Shown here: positions 17,555 to 26,835 of the stretch, one piece after another
Position numbering within the stretch: the stretch's first letter is position 1
Layout of the letters: every line of letters starts with the position of its first letter
Assembly (NCBI GenBank): GCA_036557525.1
Contig: DATBHH010000119.1
Span: 10,559-74,558, forward strand
Length of the DNA stretch: 64,000 nucleotides
DNA from: VRUE01 sp036557525
GTDB lineage: Bacteria > Actinomycetota > Thermoleophilia > Solirubrobacterales > 70-9
Direction of reading: 5' to 3'
The notes under the pieces: model-generated
Databases searched by the model: none
What the model saw: the letters and a program-made list of their open reading frames with translations, nothing else
What the model was told of the DNA's origin: nothing
Made by a program: the position numbers and the translations under genes

Positions 17555-19128
17555 CTACCGGACGATCTTCAGCTTCCGATAGCTCGTCCGTCGGGAGCCG
17601 CGGATCTCCACCGTCTCCCTGACCAGGACCTTCCTGGCGCCGGCGAGCTTGGACCTGAACTTCGCCTTCGGCACGAGCGAGACGATCGCCGACTTCCCGG
17701 CCTTCGCCTTGCCTTTGCCGACGGCGCTCTCGGCCCTGCCCTTGCGCCTCTTGGAGACCGCCTGAAGCTTGTACCGGCAGCCCTTCGGCCTGGCGTTCCT
17801 CGGGCACTTGACGCGGACTCCGGGATAGGAGACCCGCACCGTCTTGGTCTGGCTCGCCGAGGACGATCCGTCGCAGTAGGCGGTCCGCCCGGTGAAGATC
17901 ATGGACGTCGAGCACCCCTCGCTGTCAGTCAAGGTCAGCGTCGCCTGGTAGGTGCCGGGCTTCGGGTACGTGTGCGTGAAGCGCGGGCCGCCGGTCGTCG
18001 CGGCCTGGCCATCCCCGAAGCTCCATGCATAGGTGGCAACGGTGCTGTCGGAGTCGCTGGAGCCCGAGGCATCGAGCGCCAGGGGCACGCCCGGTCGGGC
18101 GCGGGGCGCGGTGAAGCTGGCCACGGGCGACTGGTCGGGAACGATCGCGATTCCCCAGGGATCGGTGCCGACCCCGATCGACGCGCCCGGCATGCCGGAA
18201 TGGATATCGATCGGGGTGACGCCGCTGGGGCCGGTTTCGGTGACGTAGGCCTCGCTGCCGTCCGGCGTGATCGCGATGCCGATCCCCCCGATGTGGATTT
18301 TGATCGGCGTGCCGACGACCTGGTTCGTCTGCGTGTCGATCACCGAGACGTCGCCCGATTCGTTGTTGACGACGTAGGCGAACCTGCCGTCGGGGGTGAT
18401 CGCGATCCCGGCCGGTTCTTCGCCGACTTTGATCGCGGGGGGGACAACCTGATTGGACTGAGTGCTGATCACCGAGACGCTTTTCGAGCCGGCGTTGGAT
18501 ACGTAGGCGGTTCTGCCGTCGGGGGTGATCGCGATCCCGATCGGGAATTTGCCGACCGTGATCGGCGCGCCGACCACCTGGTTGGTCTGGGTGTTGATCA
18601 CCGAGACGCTTTTGCTGCCGGAGTTGAGGGCATAGGCGAACCTGCCGTCGGGGGTGATCGCCACCGCGGCCGGTTCCGAGCCGATCGTGATCGGGGAGCC
18701 GATGACCTGGTTGGCCTGGGTGTCGATCACCGAGACGCTGTTGCCGAAGAAGGGGTGACGTAGGCGGTCTTTCCGTCCGGCGTGATCGCGATCCCATCGG
18801 GGAGCCCGGTGTCGACGATCGGCGCGCCGACCACCTGGTTGGCCTGGGTGTCGATCACCGAGATGCTGGAACCCAGGGCGCTGGTGACGTAGGCCCTTCG
18901 GCCGTCGGGGGTGATCGCGATCGCTTCGGGGAGTTCGCCGACCGGAATCGGAGAGCCGACGACCTGGTTGCTCCGGGTGTCGAAGACCGAGACGGTGTTC
19001 GAGGCGCGATTCACGACATAGGCGTCGTTGGCGAAGGCGCTTGCCGCCGGCAGGATCAGCAACATGGCCCCAAGGATCGAGGCAACCAGGTGACCGAGAC
19101 GGCGCCCTCTTGCCAGCTGCCCGGCCAC
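17555..19128 (-). pseudogene. YVTN beta-propeller/PKD surface protein, copy 1, with a one-base frameshift
   Basis: The two halves of this gene are in different frames. The first (from GTG 19128) has a signal peptide and two YVTN blades (AIAITPDGRRAYVTS..., SVIDTQANQVVG). The second continues the propeller with five more blades (AVAITPDG, GIAITPDG and so on), a PKD domain (ATYAWSFGDG ... GTYQATLTLTDSEG) and the C-terminal Cys/Lys-rich domain ending SYRKLKIVR. The break is at the GGGG run at 18752-18755: one extra base would restore YVT-P-FFG-NSVSVIDT. Either the gene is broken or the base was lost in sequencing. The intact product would be a roughly 520-residue exported seven-bladed propeller like copies 2 and 3. 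Confidence 0.8.
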
Positions 19129-19136
19129 GGGGGCCA

Positions 19137-19142
19137 ACTATA
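19137..19142 (-). promoter_or_regulatory. -10 box (TATAGT) of YVTN copy 1
   Basis: TATAGT lies 8 nt before the GTG start. The same hexamer precedes the starts of YVTN copy 2 (6 nt) and copy 3 (7 nt), and GGGTATAGTTG is identical in copies 1 and 3. The three genes look leaderless and similarly controlled. Confidence 0.5.
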
Positions 19143-19174
19143 CCCCGGACAAAGTAGGTTTCGGAGTTGGGGCC

Positions 19175-20611
19175 ATGGAAATGAGCACGGTCGTCGACGA
19201 CGTGGACTATCTGGTGGTGGGGGCCGGCGCAACCGGCCTCGCCTTCGCCGACGCGCTGGTGACCGAGGCCGATGTCCAGGTGGCGGTGGTCGACCGTCGA
19301 CCCTCCCCGGGAGGCCACTGGATGGATGCGTATCCGTTCGTTCGTCTGCACACACCTTCCGCTTTCTACGGCGTGAACTCGTTGGCGCTTGGTGAGAACC
19401 GCATCGACCGGTCCGGCGAGAACGCCGGCTACTACGAGCGGGCGAACGGCGAAGAGGTCTTCGGATACTTCGCCGAGGTCGCCGCCCGGCTCGAGGAGTC
19501 GGGCCGCGTCCGCGTGCTCACCGGCGTCGAGCACCTCGGCGACGGCGAGGACGGCGAGCAGCGGGTCAGGGACCTGGGCACCGGGGAGGTTCACGAGATC
19601 GCTGTCCGTCGCCGGACTGTCGATGCTCGATATCTGGAGGCGTCGATCCCGGCGACTCACGCCGCTCCGTTTCAGGTCGCGCCGGGCGCTCGGGTCGTGC
19701 CCATCAACGAGTTGCCGGCGGCGGCGGAATCAGGCTGCTCCTACGCCGTCCTCGGGTCGGGCAAGACGGCCGCCGACGCGTGTACCTGGCTCCTCGACAA
19801 CGATGTCGACCCGGATCGGATTCGCTGGGTCCGGCCCCGCGACGCCTGGTTCTATGACCGCCGCCACTTTCAGCCGTTGGACCAGGTCGGGGCGATCATG
19901 GAGGGGAACGCCCTGGATGTCGAGGCCGGCGCCGAGGCCGCGAATATCGACGATCTCTTCGAGCGGCTCGAGGCCTCGGGGCGGCTGACCCGCATCGACC
20001 CGACCTGGCCGGCGACGATGTTCCGCGGCACGATGCTCAGCGCCGGGGAGCTGGCGGCCCTGAGGCAGATCGAGGACGTCGTCAGGCTCGGCCGGGTGCG
20101 ACGGATTGAGGCCGACAGGATCGTGCTCGAACGGGGAGAGCGGGAGACCGACGCCGACACCCTGCATGTCGACTGCACGGCGCTCGGCCTCAACAACGCC
20201 CCGGCGACGCCGATCTTCCAGCCGGGTCGGATCGTCCTCCAGCAGGTGCGCCAGCTCTCGCCCTGCTTCAACGCGGCCATGATCGGGTTCGTCGAGACCC
20301 ACCGCGATGACGACGCGGAAAGGAACCGGCTCTGTCCCCCCAATCCATACCCCAGCGGCATCGAGGACTGGCCGCGAATGGTGTGCAGTACGTGGCGAGC
20401 GGAGGGGATCTGGTTGAGCGAGCTGGACCTCTCGGCATGGATCGCCGAGAGCCGGCTGAACCTGCTGGGTGCGCTTCCCGACCACGCGGCGGAGCCGTGC
20501 GTCCAGGACGCGGTCAGGCGATATCTCACCCACGTCGGCCCGGCGGTCGAGCGACTGAGCGAGTGGGATGGAGCGCTCGTTCAGGGCGTTGTTGACCGGT
20601 CAGGGAACTGA
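19175..20611 (+). CDS. FAD-dependent oxidoreductase (flavin monooxygenase-like)
   Basis: This 478-residue protein has a Rossmann FAD motif close to the N-terminus (VVGAGATGLAFADAL), an FAD-contact GGHWMDAYPFVRLHTPS segment, and a second dinucleotide-binding motif (AVLGSGKTAADAC, about 190-202). This is the layout of NAD(P)H-dependent flavoprotein monooxygenases and related oxidoreductases. No membrane helix. ATG 19175 or 19181 could be the start. It is divergent from YVTN copy 1 across a 46-base gap holding the propeller gene's promoter. A remnant of its 5' end seems to be present beside copy 3 near 46.3 kb. Substrate unknown. Confidence 0.82.
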   Translation: MEMSTVVDDVDYLVVGAGATGLAFADALVTEADVQVAVVDRRPSPGGHWMDAYPFVRLHTPSAFYGVNSLALGENRIDRSGENAGYYERANGEEVFGYFAEVAARLEESGRVRVLTGVEHLGDGEDGEQRVRDLGTGEVHEIAVRRRTVDARYLEASIPATHAAPFQVAPGARVVPINELPAAAESGCSYAVLGSGKTAADACTWLLDNDVDPDRIRWVRPRDAWFYDRRHFQPLDQVGAIMEGNALDVEAGAEAANIDDLFERLEASGRLTRIDPTWPATMFRGTMLSAGELAALRQIEDVVRLGRVRRIEADRIVLERGERETDADTLHVDCTALGLNNAPATPIFQPGRIVLQQVRQLSPCFNAAMIGFVETHRDDDAERNRLCPPNPYPSGIEDWPRMVCSTWRAEGIWLSELDLSAWIAESRLNLLGALPDHAAEPCVQDAVRRYLTHVGPAVERLSEWDGALVQGVVDRSGN

Positions 20612-20619
20612 ACGTCGCC

Positions 20620-21267
20620 TCAGGCCCCCAAGCCACCCAGAACCGCGAACGGGTTCGGCGGGCGCTCGGCATAGGCCGCCGCCCACGTGCCCTCGACCGT
20701 GATCCGGCTACCGGTCGGGGCCTCGTTCTCGATCCGCTCGGCGAGCGCCTTGGCGCTGTCCTCGTCGCCGGCGCCGATCAGCAGGTACCTCCAACGGTGA
20801 ACCGTGGGAAGGCCCTCGCGCCGGAGCTGCTCGGAGAGCCCCACCGCGTCGTGGTGGGAGGGGAGGTCGACTCTCACCTCGAATTCGGGGTGCCCACTCC
20901 TCGCTGTCTCCTCGCGCTCGCGCGCCATCAGCGCTTCGCGCTCGGCGAGCCGGGCGGCTTCGTCGCCCGGCAGCGGCCTGTCGGGGTCCTCCCATTCCTC
21001 CGCGATCGGGTGCCAGCGGCGGAAGTCGACCTCGAGCTGCCATCCGTGCCCCCGCGCGTCCTCCTCGATCGCATCTCGGGCCTGCTCGGCCTGCTCGCGG
21101 GTGCCGGCGTACAGGAACACCCGGGCACCGTCTCGGGTGACGATGACGCGGTCGTGAAACGCGGTGCTCAGGTCGTGCTCGAGCTGCTGCGCGGCGAGGC
21201 GCTCGGTCAGGCTTCGGGCATGGTTCTCCTCGCGTAGATCGACCTGAAGCCTCCAGTCGTCATTCAT
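20620..21267 (-). CDS. Conserved hypothetical protein (two similar halves)
   Basis: A 215-residue soluble, highly charged protein. Two half-repeats are visible: DDWRLQVDLREENHARSLTE with a V(I)VTRDGARVFLYAGTREQAE close, and FEVRVDLPSHHDAVGLSEQL with RWRYLLIGAGDEDSAKALAE. Each has the beta-alpha-beta order of a small ACT- or ferredoxin-like fold. A linker rich in Arg/Glu separates them. I recognise no named family. ATG 21267 is chosen since the conserved part starts there; ATGs at 21324 and 21381 would add a weakly conserved extension. Confidence 0.7.
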   Translation of the reverse strand: MNDDWRLQVDLREENHARSLTERLAAQQLEHDLSTAFHDRVIVTRDGARVFLYAGTREQAEQARDAIEEDARGHGWQLEVDFRRWHPIAEEWEDPDRPLPGDEAARLAEREALMAREREETARSGHPEFEVRVDLPSHHDAVGLSEQLRREGLPTVHRWRYLLIGAGDEDSAKALAERIENEAPTGSRITVEGTWAAAYAERPPNPFAVLGGLGA

Positions 21268-21386
21268 CTGATCGATCTCGTACCCTCGCCGCTCCCGGCG
21301 CAACCCTACTCGGCTCTCGTTCATTCGTCTGGCTTTTTGAATCGGCTGATCGGCTGAGCTAGGCTCGTCGCGATGGGTCACCGACG

Positions 21387-22139
21387 GTGTACTCCTCCGG
21401 CAAGGACGATCGGCCGGTGGCCACGCCGCTGACCTTCACCTATACGGCCGGAAAAACGGACCTCCTCGACAAGAGCAAGGAGGGGGAAGCCTTCACGGCG
21501 GTCAGCGACACGCTCGCCGTCGATGATCCGAATGCGGTCACCCGGGTTTTCATGCACGGGAACAGCGACGTCGTCGCGAAGCAGGGTGGGACGGATGTGA
21601 GCGGCAACTGGGCTGTCTTCCGGATGAAGAGGATCTGGCAGCGGCCCCTCAGCTCCACCCCCACCCCCACCGACCCGATCGGTGGCCCAACCGGAGCGGC
21701 GTACGAAGAGGCGACAGGGTCGCAGAAGATGTACACCGACAGCACCGAGAAGCCGGCCGGGGACTGGGTCGACTGCGTCGGCTGGATCCTGCCCAGGCGG
21801 GTGGATTACTACGAGCGGTCGCTGCACGAGTTCGGGGTCGGCGCCCAGGACCCCGTGACGCGCAAGGTCCGCGACGACTCCGGTGGGTTCTACGTGGTCG
21901 TGATCATCGACCTCTCGCCCCAGTGGTACCGCGTCCGGATGTCCAAAGCGGTGACCCTCACCAGCACAGAATGGAAGGCGGCGCGCGGCCTCGGCGGGAC
22001 GAGCCCGATACCGGCGACGACGCCATTCAAGACCGAGGCGGCGACCGGCCCGCAGGCGGTCGCCTGGGCCTGGAACAGCGACTGGCAGTCGTGGGGCACC
22101 TACAACAACCAGCTGCCGCTCCCGGAACCCGAACCATGA
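21387..22139 (+). CDS. First gene of six-gene operon, unknown function
   Basis: This roughly 250-residue soluble protein has no signal peptide or membrane segment. It has a beta-rich start (VATPLTFTYTAGKTDLL), a Trp/Arg-rich middle (GNWAVFRMKRIWQRP), a YYERSLHEFGVG segment and a C-terminus rich in Trp and Thr. I recognise no family. The start is uncertain: GTG 21387 or GTG 21418. The stop overlaps the next start (ATGA), so its translation is coupled to the lysozyme-like protein. It begins the operon that runs to 35787. Confidence 0.65.
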   Translation: MYSSGKDDRPVATPLTFTYTAGKTDLLDKSKEGEAFTAVSDTLAVDDPNAVTRVFMHGNSDVVAKQGGTDVSGNWAVFRMKRIWQRPLSSTPTPTDPIGGPTGAAYEEATGSQKMYTDSTEKPAGDWVDCVGWILPRRVDYYERSLHEFGVGAQDPVTRKVRDDSGGFYVVVIIDLSPQWYRVRMSKAVTLTSTEWKAARGLGGTSPIPATTPFKTEAATGPQAVAWAWNSDWQSWGTYNNQLPLPEPEP

Positions 22140-23365
22140 ACCCGAACCGAAGCGAGGACATCGTGCCGCCCGGCCTGACCGCAGCCGATATGGGCGAGTC
22201 GACTTCGACCACTCTTGGTGGGGCCCTGAACGACGAATGGGCGCTGATCTCCTACCTCACGCAGCCGCTGCTGGTGAACTCGCGCCAGGACTACGTCGTG
22301 ATCACGTCGGCCGACAGCGTCCCGGTTTCCACCGGCCACATCACGCCCGACCTCAACTACCGCTGGACCGTCACAAACACCACGAGCAGGTGGATCCTTC
22401 ACCAGGAGGAGAGCGAGGAAGGGGTGTTCAACTGGACCCCCAGGGGCCCGGGAGGGCACGAGGTCAAGGTCGTGGTGACCTCGGGGGACGACGAAGTGGT
22501 GACGCTGTCGCTGACCCAGCAGGTGCAGGAACCGCCCACCCAGTGGCAGCAGGTCGAAGCCCAGCTCGAAGCGAACAGCGCCCCCGCGAGCCAGCTCTTC
22601 GCGATGCGCGAGATCTGCCTCGAGCTGCACGACTACATCGTCGCCGCGGCGGAAACCACCGGGGCGAACGGCGTTCCGCCGCTATTCGTCGCCGCGGTGA
22701 TGTTCATGGAGGCCTGGGGACGGCCGAAGGACGGCAGCCCGGGGGCTGACGCGATCAGGCGCAAGCTGGCCGGCGAGTCGGGATACTGGCCGCGGCGCGA
22801 CGCCGCCTGGGAGAAGCTGCAGCGCTTCCTCGGCGAGAAGAAGTACCACCTCCACCTCCACGACATCCGCGAGGTCGAGCTCGACCTGGTGCGCGAGTTC
22901 CTCAACGAGATCAATCCGGTGGACCGCGCGTTCATGGGCGCGAAGTCCCTCGGGGTCGGCCAGATCGCGATGACCACTACGGCGATGATCACCGGCGACA
23001 CCACCTGGACCGAGCTGAGCGAGACGAATCGCAAGCAGCTGCTCGAACAGATCGAAGGTGCCTGGAGCGATCTCGGCTTCGAGACCAAGGTGGACATCTT
23101 CAACGCGCTGCGGTTCCCGAAGCAGAACGCCTGGGTCGCGGCGAACCTGCTGGCGAAGATCAAGAACCGCTCGCACCGGTTCCCGAGCGTCACCTCGCAG
23201 GCGATGCTGAGCGACTCGCCGGCGGTCGACATCACCGCCACCGAGTACAACCGCGGCGCCTACGACACCCCGCTCGCCGACATGAAGGGGAACAGCAACG
23301 GCCGTCGCGCCAAGCAGTACGTCCTCTCAAGCCCCAACCAGATCGGCCTCGAGCAGTTCTTCTGA
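22136..23365 (+). CDS. Operon gene 2: Ig-like domain plus lysozyme-like domain
   Basis: This 409-residue protein has an N-terminal Ig/PKD-like strand region (about 45-140, with LNYRWTVTN and GHEVKVVVTSG). A helical domain (about 155-400) has the layout of soluble lytic transglycosylase/lysozyme folds. A glutamate (E192 in VMFMEAWGRP) sits at the place of the catalytic acid, and AKSLGVGQIAMTTTA (about 268-282) matches the conserved S-x-G-x-x-Q-x-T segment. It would cleave or bind glycan strands. There is no signal peptide, so it would need the rest of the system, or lysis, to reach the wall. Assignment to the fold is by pattern and moderate. Confidence 0.7.
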   Translation: MNPNRSEDIVPPGLTAADMGESTSTTLGGALNDEWALISYLTQPLLVNSRQDYVVITSADSVPVSTGHITPDLNYRWTVTNTTSRWILHQEESEEGVFNWTPRGPGGHEVKVVVTSGDDEVVTLSLTQQVQEPPTQWQQVEAQLEANSAPASQLFAMREICLELHDYIVAAAETTGANGVPPLFVAAVMFMEAWGRPKDGSPGADAIRRKLAGESGYWPRRDAAWEKLQRFLGEKKYHLHLHDIREVELDLVREFLNEINPVDRAFMGAKSLGVGQIAMTTTAMITGDTTWTELSETNRKQLLEQIEGAWSDLGFETKVDIFNALRFPKQNAWVAANLLAKIKNRSHRFPSVTSQAMLSDSPAVDITATEYNRGAYDTPLADMKGNSNGRRAKQYVLSSPNQIGLEQFF

Positions 23366-26300
23366 TGGCAGCGGAAGAAACGATCACTCCCACCGGCCAG
23401 GCCGCGCTGCTGCGCGAGCTCGGCATCCTGATCGCCCCGCTCGAGGACCTCCAATCCGGGATGGCGGCCGCCGAGCTGGTGCGGGAGCTGGGCTACGACT
23501 TCCCGCCGGCGACGGCGTTCCCGGTCGACTTCACCTCGCTGCTGGAAGACGTCGAGCAGGTCGGTGAGGACGTCGTCGCCCTCGAGCAGGCGAGCGACGA
23601 AGACGAACAGCTCGAAGCCGCGATCCAGCTCGCGGTCGACCTCGTCCCCCTGATCGAGGCGATCGTCAAGCTCGAGCAGGACCTGGAGGACGGGCTGGCG
23701 GCGTTGCAGGCGCTCGTCACCAAGAGCGACATCACGACCGAGCTGCCGGTCCGTCTCCTCGACTACCTCGTGATCCGCTACCTGGTCGAGCGCGCCGGCC
23801 CGACCTTCGACCTGCTGCTGCTCGCCGGCCTCGTGGACTTCGTCCACCAGGAGGCGGACGAGGAAAAATTCAAGCTCGAGGCGCTGCTCCCGAAGGTCTA
23901 CTGGGAGCGCCTGCCGAAGCTCTTCACCTCGCCGAGCGCGCTGCTGGACGAAGCCTACGACTGGTCGACGAACTTCAACGCCGACCTGATGGTCGTGCGG
24001 CTGGCGGGCGCGGCCAGGCGCCTCGGCCTCCCGGTCGGGACCGCACCTCAAAGCGAAGCGCTCACCACGGCCCTCGGTCGTCCCGAGGACAGCCACGAGC
24101 TCCGCCTCGCCCTGCTCCAGGCGGGGCGGCTGGTCCCGGTCGCAGGCTATGGCGAGGTCGGGCTGCGCGCGTTCGCCCTGCCGCCCACCGGCAACCTTGC
24201 TCCCGGCATCGCGGTGATGCCCTACGCGGCGGGCGGCGCGGCGGTGACCGGTCAGATCGGGTCCTGGGGCGTCGAGCTCGACACGACGCTGGACCTCTCG
24301 GGCGGAGTCGCGGCGATCATCAGGCCGCCGAAGTCCCTCGAGGTCAAAACCGACCTGCTGGGCACGCCGGGCACCACGACCAGCGCGACGCTGGGGCTGA
24401 AGGTGAGCCGCAAGAGCGACTCGCCGGAAGGGATGATCCTGCTCGGCTCGCCGGGCGCCACCCGGATCTCGGTCGGGGAACTGGGGCTCGGCTTCGCCAC
24501 CTCGCTCGGGACCGAAAACGAGGTGGTGCTGGAGGTCAGCATCGTCGACCTGCTGATCCTCGTCGTGGCGGGCGACGGCGACGGCTTCCTGCAGCGGATG
24601 CTGCCCGGCGACGGCATCAAAGCGCAGGCCTCGCTCGATGCTTCCTATTCGAGCCTGCACGGGCTGAAGGTCAAGGGCAGCGGCAGCCTCGAAGTCGACC
24701 TTCCGATCGGTCTCGAGATCGCGGGGATCATCCGGATCGACGACCTGATCGTCGCGCTCGGCTTCACCGAATCCGAGCTCAACATGTCGCTGGCCGTCAA
24801 CGGAGGGCTCTCGATCGGACCGGTCGCCGCCAGCGTCGAGGGCATCGGAATCCGGGCCGGGCTCGAGCCGAAGGACGACCGCAGCGGCAACGCCGGGCCG
24901 CTCGCCGTGCACGTCGGTTTCAAGCCCCCGACCGGCCTCGGGGCCTCCGTCGATGCCGGTCCCGTGACCGGCGGCGGCTTCCTCTTCTTCGACGACGTCA
25001 AAGAGGAATACGGCGGCGGGATCGAGCTCGGGTTCCAGGCCTTCCACATCACCGCGATCGGCCTGCTCACGACGAAGATGCCCGACGGCTCCAAGGGCTT
25101 CTCGCTGATCGTCGTGATCGCGGCGGAATTCAACCCGATCCAGCTCGGCTACGGGTTCACGCTCAACGGGGTCGGCGGCCTGGTCGGGATCCACCGCGGG
25201 ATCAACGTCGACTACCTGCGGACGGGACTGAAGGACGGCACCCTCGACTCGGTCCGGTTCCCGCACGACGTGGCGGCGAACGCCCCCAAGATCCTCGGCG
25301 ACCTCCGCAACTCGTTCCCGGTTCAGGAGAACCAATACGTGTTCGGGCCGATGGTGAGGATCGGCTGGGGCGCGTCGATGATCAGCCTCGACATCGGGCT
25401 CGTCCTCGAGCTGCCCTCGCCGATCCGCCTGCTGATCATCGGCACCCTGAAACTGATGGTGCCCCCCGTCGACGAAGAGGCGGTGCTGAGGCTCCAGCTC
25501 GACCTGCTCGGGGTGATCGACTTCGACAAGGGCGAGGTCTCCTTCGACGGCTCGCTGCGGAACTCGCGCGTCGCCGCCTTCCCGATCAGCGGCGACATGG
25601 CGATGCGGCTGTCGGTCGGCTCCGAGCCGACCTTCGGGCTCTCGGCGGGCGGATTCCACCCGAGCTTCCCGGTGCCGCCGAACTTCCCGCAACTCGACCG
25701 GCTGGCGATAGCGATCATGGACGGCGAGAACCCCCGCCTGCGTCTCGAGGCCTACAAAGCCCTGACCGCCAACTCGTTCCAGATGGGGGCGCGGCTCGAC
25801 CTCTTCGTGCAGAAGGACCTCGGCACGCTCGGCGACTTCACTGTCCAGGGATACCTCGGCTTCGACGCTCTGGTCAAGTTCTCCCCGTTCTCGTTCGTCG
25901 TCGAAATGGGCGGCCAGTTCAGCGTCAAGCGCAACGGCGACGAGTTCGCGGCGGTCGGCGTCGAGGTGACCCTGAGCGGGCCGCAGCCGTGGCACGCGGT
26001 CGGCAGCGCCTCGTTCAAGGTGATGGGCTTCTCGGCCTCGGTCGGCTTCGACCTGACGGTGGGCGAGCCACCGCCGCCGTTCGCGATCGCCCCGGTCGAT
26101 CCGCTGGGGCTGCTGCTTGCGGCGCTCGAGGACAAGGCCAACTGGAGCGCAAACCCGCTCGACGACGTTCATGCCGTGGTGGCGATCCGCGACCAGGCGC
26201 CGAGCGAAGACGTCGTCGTCCATCCCCTCGGCAGCCTCACCATGAGGCAGCGGGTGGTGCCGCTCGACTTTCAGCTCGAGGTCTACGGCCAGGCCGAGAT

Positions 26301-26835
26301 CGCCGGCGGACGCTTCTCATTCGGCATCGAGGCGATCACGATCGGCGACGACGAACCGCCGAGAGGCGAACTGCGCGACCAGTTCGCCCCGGGCGACTTC
26401 CTGCGGCTCACCGACGAGGAGAAGCTGGCCCGGCCCTCGTTCGAGAAGTACCGGGCCGGGTACAGCGTCGGCTCGGCGGGGCTGGAGGCGGGCGCGCGGG
26501 CGCAGGCCAACTTCGGCTACCGCCAGTACGTGATCGACGACCCCGATGAGGAGCCGCGGGAGCTTGCCGCGACCGGGAAGGTCTCCCCCACCGCCCTCGC
26601 GAGCCTCGCCCGCAGCGGCGCGTCGGTCCGCTCGAGCGGACAGGCGCGCTACGCGGGCACGAACGCGCCGGTGAGCGTCGGCGACGTCCCCTACGCCGTG
26701 GCCCGCAGGGACACCCTCGGCGCGGACACGAGCGTCGAGCCCACCGGGGACACCTACGCGGAGACGGAGACCGCCCGGCGCTCGGCCGACGACCCCGACT
26801 CGCTCCAGGTCGTGGGAGCGCACGAGGTCGTCTGA
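23365..26835 (+). CDS. Operon gene 3: large beta-rich DUF6603-like protein
   Basis: The protein has 1156 residues without signal peptide. The first 170 residues are helical and acidic. Residues about 270-1000 are beta-rich with long hydrophobic alternation, including GGGFLFFDD...YGGGIELGF (from about 536), FSLIVVIAAEFNPIQLGYGF, LNGVGGLVGIHRGI, VFGPMVRIGWG and GGFHPSF. This order is that of DUF6603, a large domain of unknown function seen in bacteria and fungi. The C-terminal 150 residues are charged and look flexible. It starts by a one-base overlap (TGATG) with the previous gene. A scaffold or barrel-like role is speculation. Confidence 0.78.
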   Translation: MAAEETITPTGQAALLRELGILIAPLEDLQSGMAAAELVRELGYDFPPATAFPVDFTSLLEDVEQVGEDVVALEQASDEDEQLEAAIQLAVDLVPLIEAIVKLEQDLEDGLAALQALVTKSDITTELPVRLLDYLVIRYLVERAGPTFDLLLLAGLVDFVHQEADEEKFKLEALLPKVYWERLPKLFTSPSALLDEAYDWSTNFNADLMVVRLAGAARRLGLPVGTAPQSEALTTALGRPEDSHELRLALLQAGRLVPVAGYGEVGLRAFALPPTGNLAPGIAVMPYAAGGAAVTGQIGSWGVELDTTLDLSGGVAAIIRPPKSLEVKTDLLGTPGTTTSATLGLKVSRKSDSPEGMILLGSPGATRISVGELGLGFATSLGTENEVVLEVSIVDLLILVVAGDGDGFLQRMLPGDGIKAQASLDASYSSLHGLKVKGSGSLEVDLPIGLEIAGIIRIDDLIVALGFTESELNMSLAVNGGLSIGPVAASVEGIGIRAGLEPKDDRSGNAGPLAVHVGFKPPTGLGASVDAGPVTGGGFLFFDDVKEEYGGGIELGFQAFHITAIGLLTTKMPDGSKGFSLIVVIAAEFNPIQLGYGFTLNGVGGLVGIHRGINVDYLRTGLKDGTLDSVRFPHDVAANAPKILGDLRNSFPVQENQYVFGPMVRIGWGASMISLDIGLVLELPSPIRLLIIGTLKLMVPPVDEEAVLRLQLDLLGVIDFDKGEVSFDGSLRNSRVAAFPISGDMAMRLSVGSEPTFGLSAGGFHPSFPVPPNFPQLDRLAIAIMDGENPRLRLEAYKALTANSFQMGARLDLFVQKDLGTLGDFTVQGYLGFDALVKFSPFSFVVEMGGQFSVKRNGDEFAAVGVEVTLSGPQPWHAVGSASFKVMGFSASVGFDLTVGEPPPPFAIAPVDPLGLLLAALEDKANWSANPLDDVHAVVAIRDQAPSEDVVVHPLGSLTMRQRVVPLDFQLEVYGQAEIAGGRFSFGIEAITIGDDEPPRGELRDQFAPGDFLRLTDEEKLARPSFEKYRAGYSVGSAGLEAGARAQANFGYRQYVIDDPDEEPRELAATGKVSPTALASLARSGASVRSSGQARYAGTNAPVSVGDVPYAVARRDTLGADTSVEPTGDTYAETETARRSADDPDSLQVVGAHEVV

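Noticed and set aside
23260..26223. A long open frame on the minus strand opposite the DUF6603-like gene (about 990 codons)
   Set aside because: It is the antisense of a GC-rich gene in the frame where codon third positions fall on first or second positions. The product is Arg/Asp/Gln/His-biased without any fold pattern. The plus-strand gene is coupled to both neighbours.
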